Assembly (NCBI RefSeq): GCF_963678635.1
Contig: NC_087062.1
Coordinates: forward strand, 42,298,395 to 42,362,394
Source: Symsagittifera roscoffensis
Lineage: Eukaryota > Xenacoelomorpha > Acoela > Convolutidae
Reading direction: 5' to 3'
Length of the DNA stretch: 64,000 nucleotides
Position 1 is the stretch's first letter. Each line of letters begins with the position of its first letter. This document shows positions 57,367-64,000 of this stretch, piece by piece. The position numbers were made by a program, and so were the translations under genes. The notes under the pieces were generated by a model. The model made no database searches. It saw nothing but the letters and a program-made list of their open reading frames with translations, and was not told the origin of the DNA.

Positions 57367-57845
57367 TTAGGCGATACTCAGGTAGTATTTCTTGTGCAGA
57401 TGTACCATTATCTCCGTTTCCACGAAGACCACGTGTAGGATAGCGTATAGTTCCCTTGGGCTCAGTTTGCCCCTGTTCGGGTCGTAGACCGGCATTGAGA
57501 CCTCTGTTATTCTTCTTTCGATCATGAAGTCCCGCAGTTTCGTTAGTGCCAATATCACGTGTTCAGGATCGATCGTGTTCCTTTCACTGACCCTCGTCAC
57601 CAAGAAGCACAGGTATTTGCCTGGGACTTGTGCTACTGATGGTGGAAGCGCAGCCGTTCCTCCCAGCCCCAGTCTCTGTCCAAACAGAAACTCCACGTTC
57701 TGGTACTCTCTTTTGAAGTCGGCCTCCAGTCTTGACTTGAAACTCATGTCGGCCGTGATACAAATTGCGCTAGTCCTGTCTGACAGAATGAAGTCACTAT
57801 CCGTTATCAGGATGTTTTCCGAGTATTCGTTTGGTATTTCAAACT
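57367..57845 (-). CDS. OARD1/TARG1-like macrodomain of element B Pol
   Basis: ILITDSDFILSDRTSAICI, FKSRLEADFKREYQ, LGLGGTAALPPS, then GKYLCFLVTRVSER, ILALTKLRDFMIERRITEVS, MPVYDPNRGKLSPRELYAIL and VVFVETEIMVHLHKKYYLSI. Same position (extreme C-terminus of Pol) and same length as in A; 53 of the last 84 residues are identical by my count. The fold assignment is inference from pattern similarity to OARD1. Confidence 0.7.
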
Positions 57846-58690
57846 TCGTTTTGAAATTCCGTCCTATGGTAGGCTCAGCCTCCTCCCCATCCAGTTCCAG
57901 TCCGCTCGTTTCTCTCACTTCCCTGAGTTTCTTTATCATTAAATTTTCGGTGTGGGTAAGTCCTACCCCCACTCCCCGGACAAAAATATTTATCGACGTC
58001 CCCGTCGATGGTGCTGGGTCCAAATTGTCTGGTGGAATCTCGAGCGGCCTGTCTGTTGCTGTCCAGTCGAAGAGGGAATTTTCCGTTTTCATGTGCTTTC
58101 CCGCTGATAAGTCAATTTGTTGTATGCTTTGTCCTTCGTCGCTTCCGTTCTTGACATCGCGCATCCATTCTAATATCCTCAAGTTCGTATTCTCCCTTCT
58201 CTCTATCTCGCTCTGATCCAAATCCGTCTCCCGTTCTGGTGTCGAGTAGTCTTTCTGTGGGTAGTGTTCATTATCATTGATAATTTGCCATTCATGATCG
58301 GCTGCCAGTTCGCCCACACTTAGTAGCTCCTTGCTTAGGTCATCGGGCTGTATCTTATCAATCAGGAAATCGTCTCCGTACCTGTTGTACCTCATGCCTG
58401 TCCGTTTGCGATTGTCACTCCTTGTCCCCGCTGGTATTGATAAGTCTGGTTCTGTCCACTTTGGCACCTCACCTTGTTCCGGATCGTTCCAGTCTTCTTC
58501 CACAAAGGATTCCGCCTCGGAGTCCGCTTCTATCTTTTCATTGTCGTCCAAACTCAAGTTCTCGTTGCCATCATTTTTCTCTCTGGTGCCTCTTTCGTTC
58601 ACTTCACACGCTGGCTCCACCAGTACGTACTCAAGTCCCTCCATGTCCTGTGGTATACACCAGTCCTCTGGGGATGGGACGTGAGGCTTC
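57846..58690 (-). CDS. Acidic linker after integrase (element B)
   Basis: Asp/Glu-rich spacer as in A, with the strictly conserved IFVRGVGVGLTHT word (about 57,945-57,990) over the recurrent gtccggggag DNA motif (57,971-57,981 on the complementary strand). Confidence 0.5.
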
Positions 58691-59710
58691 AGATTTTCAT
58701 AATGAGCTGCTCGCCCCGTACTCAAGCGGTAGAACCGTCCTTGTTGATGTACTTCTTCTATCTTGAATGGTCCTCTCCATTTCTTAAGTAGTTTCTTCGT
58801 CCCTTTGGGCGGTATGACATTCTGGAAGACCCTTACGTACTGGCCCACTTCATATGGCTTCGCCTGCAATATCTTTTCATCGTATGTCTTGGGCTGTCTC
58901 ATTTGTGCTTGCGCAGTGTACCTCCTGCAGAGTTCGTTTAGCTCCTGCTGTCTCCAGATCGCTTCTTTCACGTAAGCTTGAGGCAATGTCTTCTTCCCTT
59001 CGTATTCCGAGTAAAAGAATGTCAGAGGCATTGCTCTCTCCCTGCCCGTCAACATCATGAAAGGACTGATGCCCGTTGTTGAGTGTTGCGTACTGTTGTA
59101 GGCCCCTACGACTTGCGGCAGATATTTATCCCAGTCCGTCATGTATCTTGAGCAGTATACCCTCAACATATTCATCAAAGTTCTATTCTGTCTCTCCACC
59201 AGCCCGTTGGTCTGAGGATGGTAGGTTGTCGAGTGTGCTTGAGCAATGTGTGACCTCTTCATCAACTCCTTTGTCAAGTCCCCCACAAAGGCTTTGCCGT
59301 TGTCTGACTGAAAAGTCATTGGACAGCCGTATCGTGATATCCAATGCGTTATGAGGTGGTCACAAGTCTCCTCTGCTGAGGCTGTCTGACACGGAACTGC
59401 TTCTGCCAACTTTGTGAAGTGATCTATTATAACCAGTATCTGGTTATATCCCGACTCCGTCATGCAGATCTTTTGATGGTCTATCTGCACCACCTCGTTG
59501 AACTCCGAGCTCTCAACGGACTTGAGTGGGAACTTCATCTTCCTTGGGTCTTTTACCTGCAGGCATGCCAGGCATGCATTCACCCATCTCTCGCAAGCTT
59601 TCCTCAATCCTGGCCAATCAAACCTGTGAAGTATTCTCTGTTGCACCTTGTCTATCCCCTGGTGCCCCATCTGATCGTGCGATCTGAAAAACACCTCCGT
59701 CTGATACAAT
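58690..59710 (-). CDS. Integrase of element B
   Basis: FFRSHDQMGHQGIDKVQQR with CLACLQVKDPRK (HHCC module); core VVQIDHQKICM, VIIDHFTKLAEAVPC, FQSDNGKAFVGD and TTYHPQTNGLVERQNRTL; C-terminal KKWRGPFKIEEVHQQGRFYR (GPY/F module). All DDE words are present, in the order of A. Confidence 0.88.
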
Positions 59711-59719
59711 TGTGGTAAT

Positions 59720-60930
59720 ATGATGAGGTTGTGCTTGTGTAATATCTTCTCCTCATCTTTTCTCTTGCACGCTACCACCTCGTCAGCTTTGTGATAGAGT
59801 AATCTTTCTTTTCTTTGTAGAACTGGCTCAAGATCTTGTAGCTGTCTTCTTCGAGTTCCCCTTTCTCCTTGGACACCGTCCGGATCCATTTGGAGAGGTT
59901 ACTTGCCATCTTGTCATTCTTTTGGGCTCTTATCAGGTCCGATAGCCTATATCTCGCTTTGACATGTTCCTTTAGTGCCATGATCTGTCCATTCATTTCC
60001 CCAGGGTTGTGGATGTCATCATTCAACTTCACGCATATTATCCTCTTCACGATCTCCATATCATCTTCTGGCACCAGATTTGTTCTGACATTTGAGTTGC
60101 ATGATAGTTCCCTGAATGGTTTCCTCGATACCGCAATTTCCTCAAGTTCTTCGCCTCCTTGTACTTCTTGTTCATCCGAGTTGTACGTTCCTGAGGAGGG
60201 ATCTGTTTGTAGCTCCCTGTCGCGGTGTCTCATCTTCTCCTCCGTCAGTATCATGCATAGACTATCCTGATCATCGCTGCTCTTTTCCGAATCTTCATCC
60301 CATTCTTCACACTCCCCGGACAATTTCTCTTCTCCGGTTTCTTCTTCTTCTATGGACGTGGACCACTCCCCGGACTCTTGACCTAGTCCCAGGTGTTCAG
60401 CTTCTTCCTTAAACGCCACTTTCTTCTTCCTAACCTGAGTCCGCTCAAGTATGTTATCAGGGATTTTGTCAACCAGTGACCGCACGACTTCTTTGCCATC
60501 AGTGCCGCTTGCTCTTGGAGGGTCTGCAATGCCAACTGTCTCACTCCTTCGCAGTATCGTGATTTCCGGTTCCTCCCTATTTTTTCCTACGTTCACGGGT
60601 TTATCATCTGCCAATTTCTCAAGTAACCTCCCCAAGTCTTCATCTACCTGAGTATCTCCCGTTTCCACCTGGTTGAGATCATAACCTTTTGCCTTGAGCG
60701 TCTCTCTCACGATTTTTGACTTGAGCATTATCTCTATCGGTATCCCTCGTTTCTTCTTCAAGATCGTTTTCTTCTTGGGCTCTTCCGGTAATTCGGGATG
60801 ATCTTCTATCGGTTTGCCTGACTTGTCTAGCCATCTCGTGAGTGGGAGACTGTCATACGTTTCTTTGTCCATGAAGGAGAAGCCATCTTTAATCTCGGGC
60901 CTGTCCGCCTCCCTCTGTTCCTGCCTCTCG
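59720..60930 (-). CDS. Pol spacer between RNase H and integrase (element B)
   Basis: Charged low-complexity linker with two KLSGE/SGEW-type words whose DNA carries the gtccggggag motif (60,311-60,321, 60,365-60,375 on the complementary strand), and the conserved helical part ARYRLSDLIRAQKNDKM ahead of the integrase. No enzyme domain recognised. Confidence 0.5.
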
Positions 60931-62190
60931 TAGAACTCCGTCTTCTTACTCAATCTATCGGCATTCTGATGTTTGTCCCTTGTTCTATGCTCAATTATCA
61001 TGTTGTACCCATCTAAGCAAACCATCCATCTCCCAATGTAGCTCTGGTCCATCGAGTACGTCTTCAGCCAGCTTAGTGCCCTGTTGTCGACCCGCAGCTT
61101 AAACGGTTCACTGCCTAAATATGCCCGGTATTTCTCGACAAAAGTAACCACCGCGAACATCTCTGCTTTCGGCGCCCCGTACTTCATTTCTGTGTCGCTC
61201 AAGACTTTGCTTCCGTATGCTATTGGTCTTAAGACTGTCTTCCCATTCCATTCTTGTTCTTGATGGAGAATTCCAGAAATCGCGACTACTGACGTGTCCG
61301 TATCCAACACGTACATCCCTTTTTCCGTTGGCATCCCCAACACCGGTGCCTCGCACAACTCTTTCTTTATTCTCTGGAATGATTCTTCTGCTGAGTTGTT
61401 TCACGTGAACTTCTTGCCTTTGTGTGTCATTAACTGTTGCATCGGTTATACCTTGTCCGCATAGCCCTTGATGAATTCCCTGTAGTAGTTCGCAAAACCC
61501 AGGATGCTCATCAACTGATGTTCCGTTTTTGGCGATTTCCAAGTTAGAACTGCTTCCACTGCATCTGGATCCGGTCTGATGCCGTGCCTGTCCACAATTC
61601 TGCCCAAGTATTCAACCGAATCCTTGAGTATCTCGCACTTTGACGGTTTGCACTTTAGCCCCGACCTCTTCATACATGCAAACACCTCGTCCAGTCGCTC
61701 GATATGGTCTTCTAGTGTGGGCGTCGCTATCACCACGTCATCCACATAGCACATTATCAGGTTGCCGTACTTCTTTGTCACTCCTATCAGTGCATGTGCC
61801 ATCAATCGTTGAAATGTGGCTGTGGCATTGCAAAGGCCAAACGGCATCCGTTTCCATTGAAACAGCCCCAACTCGCAAGCGAACCCTGTTTTGTCCCTGT
61901 CTTGCTTCCTCAGCGGGACTTGCCAGAACGCCGAACCTAAATCAAGAGTTGTGAAAAATTTTGCGTCACCTAACTTCGAGAGGCTCTCGTCAATCCTAGG
62001 TATGAGATAGGCATCCTTCACCGTGACGGAGTTCAGATACCGAAAGTCACAGCAAAACCTCAATTGGTCGTCTTTCTTTTTAGCCATCACTACTCCACAC
62101 GCCCACGGTGACTTGGGTGGTTCTATCATGTCATACGCTAGTAATGTTTCTATTTCTTTTCTACATGCCTCTGATTTGTGGGGGGTCATG
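60930..62190 (-). CDS. Reverse transcriptase and RNase H of element B
   Basis: MIEPPKSPWACGVVMAKKK, LRFCCDFRYLN, TLDLGSAFWQVPL, MCYVDDVVIATPT with the YVDD box, KCEILKDSVEYLGR and ILGFANYYREFIKGYA, followed by RNase H words LDTDTSVVAISGILHQ, KAEMFAVVTFVEKY, RVDNRAL and HQNADRLSKK. Same lineage as A. Confidence 0.9.
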
Positions 62191-62770
62191 CGCCTCGCCC
62201 CCTCCCTGTGTGGTACCGCACATTCTTTTCAAGTTCTATTTCATGCTCAACACAATTACAACAGCCGATGTCTGCCTTATGTCTCGAAAAAACTTCCTCG
62301 TTCCGCACTAGTACGTCCTTGATGGCCTCGAGCTGTTCGTCCGTCAACTTGCCCCTCAAGTGTTCGATCTCCGGCAGGACCGGTTTATCAATTTGCATTT
62401 CATCGAAAGTGGGCCGTTCCGGATAGTTTGAACAGCTCGATAGCCCATCGTCCGTCTCTGACTTAAGTGATTTCACAAGACCTGATGAACCTTTTTTTTT
62501 CTTCAATCGTCTCAAGATACAAATTTTGTCCCTATGATTGGGACAATCAACAACTTCAATTTGTTTTGCATTTTCAGTCATTTCATAACAAGTTTTAACA
62601 GGCAAAGCATATCCCAGCTTCCTCCCCCTCTGTATCGTGATGGGTATATCAAGAGTATTCAACAAGACACTGACGCAGAGACCGCTCTTGGTTATCGGGA
62701 AGGATCTTCCTAAAACAGCAGCACTTTGACCATTAGGATTCGGGACTATGCATACTTGCTTGTTGTCACT
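62190..62770 (-). CDS. Pol region preceding RT in element B
   Basis: VSVLLNT, TIQRGRKLGYALP, ETDDGLSSCSNYPERPT, LPEIEHLRGKLTDEQL and FSRHKADIGCCNCVEHEIE match A at 27,640-28,080 (QRGKKLGYALPL, ETDNGLSSCSNLPERPTEA, FSKHKADIGCCNFVEHEIE). This is the connector between protease and RT in the family. Confidence 0.65.
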
Positions 62771-63507
62771 TAGGCCATTTCTTGCATGTCTTTCTTGATG
62801 TTCTTGTCTCGCTCTCCATCAGTGGTATCTACCTTCTCCGACATCTGCTGAAGCTTTTCCTCTGTCGCTTTCGCTAGATTGAAATAGCTGTCCAGGTACT
62901 CATGTTTGTTGTATCTTAATTCTTTCTTTATCACATCTCTATCCTCCTCGCTGTGCTTTAGTCTCTTGTCGATCTGATCTAGCTTCGCCATCAGATCGCC
63001 CAGATCGAGAGACATTGTTTCATGGTCAGATGTTGCCCTGTTGTTGGCTGCTGTTCCCGGTCTAATCTGGTCTTCGTTTTGGTCGGTGTCTGTCGTTTTC
63101 GTGGAAACTGTTCCAAATGTTTTGCCTTTCTCGGTCTTTGGTTCCTCCGTCACTATGTCTCTTGGTTTCATCCCGACCATCATTGCCAACCTTTCAGTGA
63201 ATGACGTTCTTTTTGCTTGAGACTCGTCCTTTACCGTTTCTGGCGTGTTGCCCATTGTGTCTTCCATAGTGTCTATCGGCGAGAACTTCATGGACTTTGG
63301 ATTTGGTTTTTCTGCATTTGGCATCGGTGTTGACTCCGTCGTCTTCTTCTCCACCTCATCCACACTCTGGTCTGGTGTCTCTAGGTCAATCTCGATGGCG
63401 GGTTCTGCTTTTTTCCCTTCCATGCCCTCTTTTGTTTTGTTCTCCCTATTACTCATCGTGTTGACCATGCTAACTGAAAAGTTCTTCCTTGTTACTTTTG
63501 GGCCCAT
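62770..63507 (-). CDS. Gag N-terminal region of element B
   Basis: ATG at 63,507 opens a polar, Lys/Glu/Thr-rich block (MGPKVTRKNFSVSMVNTMSN) with a strongly charged coiled-coil end (LMAKLDQIDKRLKHSEEDRD, then ATEEKLQQMSEKVD). It sits at the 5' end of the element, so it is taken as the start of Gag. No counterpart is seen in A, whose Gag region is less complete at this end. Confidence 0.5.
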   Translation of the reverse strand: MGPKVTRKNFSVSMVNTMSNRENKTKEGMEGKKAEPAIEIDLETPDQSVDEVEKKTTESTPMPNAEKPNPKSMKFSPIDTMEDTMGNTPETVKDESQAKRTSFTERLAMMVGMKPRDIVTEEPKTEKGKTFGTVSTKTTDTDQNEDQIRPGTAANNRATSDHETMSLDLGDLMAKLDQIDKRLKHSEEDRDVIKKELRYNKHEYLDSYFNLAKATEEKLQQMSEKVDTTDGERDKNIKKDMQEMA

Positions 63508-64000
63508 GGATGCCGTTTTACGTAGCGACGATTTATATTTTGTCTTTGATTCTGTAGATCTTTTTCACCCACCGGTACCCTGCTCCGTCTCATGGTTTCT
63601 ATTTACAATTGATTCTATTTACAATATTTGTAGTTACAAAATCTTATTCTAAAAGAAAATAATAAAAAAAAATTTTGGTAATAAAAAGAAAAACTACTTT
63701 ACTGTTCCTTCTAAGATTTTGTTAAAAGTCTACTAATTCGTGATCCTAACACTATCGTGTTCTAACTAGTCCTATTGCTATTGATTCAATTAATTCGACC
63801 TGTCTCAAGACCCTTTAGTATAGTCACTCCACTTCTTCGTGCTGTCCCAAGCTTTCTCTTTACTGTCCCAAGACTATTCAGTGCTGTCCGAGTACTTCTT
63901 GTTAGTGTACCAAGACCACTGTCCCAGGACCCTTGCCCTAAGACGACTGTCCCAAGACTACTGTCCCAAGACTAGTGTCCCAAGACCACTGTCCCAAGAT
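63508..64000 (-). other. 5' untranslated region of element B, up to the window edge
   Basis: No gene. AT-rich next to Gag, then a C/T-rich (plus strand) part with a tandem 14-base word. The primer-binding site and 5' LTR should lie here or just beyond the window; I cannot identify either with confidence. Confidence 0.45.
63941..64000. repeat. 14-bp tandem repeat at the window edge
   Basis: Four consecutive copies of gactactgtcccaa with single-base variants. Looser copies (ctgtcccaagctttc, ctgtcccaagactattc, gtaccaagaccactgtccca) extend left to about 63,840. Lies in the presumed 5' untranslated region or LTR of element B. Confidence 0.8.

Larger units (their letters stand above)
47100..64000 (-). 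mobile_element. Element B: diverged second copy of the giant macrodomain/SGNH LTR element
   Basis: Read on the minus strand, the same order as element A is seen: Gag (63.5-62.8 kb), RT-RNase H, spacer, integrase, macrodomain (to 57.4 kb), gap, accessory module (56.9-48.1 kb), 3'UTR and LTR start at about 47,613. The 5' LTR is outside or at the window edge. Protein words agree with A throughout while the DNA has drifted, so A and B are separate insertions of related subfamilies, in inverted orientation. B is broken in about ten places, and the Gag-protease part is not fully recognisable. The left end (about 47.1 kb) is approximate. Confidence 0.85.

Noticed and set aside
63840-64000. Telomeric or satellite array
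   Set aside because: Only four clean 14-bp units with looser neighbours, inside the presumed 5' region of element B; no telomere-type motif.

Overview
The window looks like gene-poor nuclear DNA of an animal whose lineage I cannot fix. The three recognisable host genes are a two-exon TRIM-type RING/B-box protein, an IFRD1/2 homologue and the GPI-anchor enzyme PIGL. They sit together on the minus strand between 16.7 and 24.2 kb, and the last two are uninterrupted by introns. The rest is almost entirely mobile DNA. Polypyrimidine-AG stretches just upstream of two of the start codons hint at 5'UTR introns or spliced-leader trans-splicing.

Layout. 1-16.2 kb: an A-rich, G-poor LTR element of Ty3/Gypsy type (element 1). 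It carries Gag with a CCHC knuckle, protease, RT-RNase H and integrase, then an envelope-like block at about 9.6-12.3 kb and further unidentified coding blocks to 14.2 kb. It is badly decayed and its 5' end lies outside the window. 16.7-24.2 kb: the host genes, separated by a CT-rich degenerate minisatellite (21.2-22.0 kb) and a perfect 345-bp tandem duplication (22.37-23.06 kb). 24.5-25.2 kb: two palindromic foldback elements. 25.2-44.0 kb: element A, a giant (about 18.8 kb) Ty3/Gypsy-type element on the plus strand, with a 560-bp hAT-type MITE inserted in its Gag region (8-bp target duplication). 44-47.1 kb: LTR-like fragments and a decayed RT fossil with a PHD-like finger. 47.1-64 kb: element B, a diverged relative of A on the minus strand, running to the window edge.

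The most interesting object is the A/B family. Its Pol carries, after the integrase, a C-terminal domain that I read as an OARD1/TARG1-like macrodomain. Downstream of Pol, where an env gene would be expected, lies a module of about 9 kb with no membrane segments or signal peptide. It contains two successive SGNH/GDSL-esterase-like domains and about 1,500 codons of conserved sequence I do not recognise. The whole architecture is present in both copies although they have diverged (53 of 84 residues identical in the last part of the macrodomain), so it is a stable family trait rather than a chance fusion. All three large elements are treated here as fossils. A looks the least decayed, with roughly half a dozen to ten breaks; B has about ten; element 1 has well over ten. 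A's two LTR segments differ at only about five of 253 positions plus one small indel, so A is fairly young.
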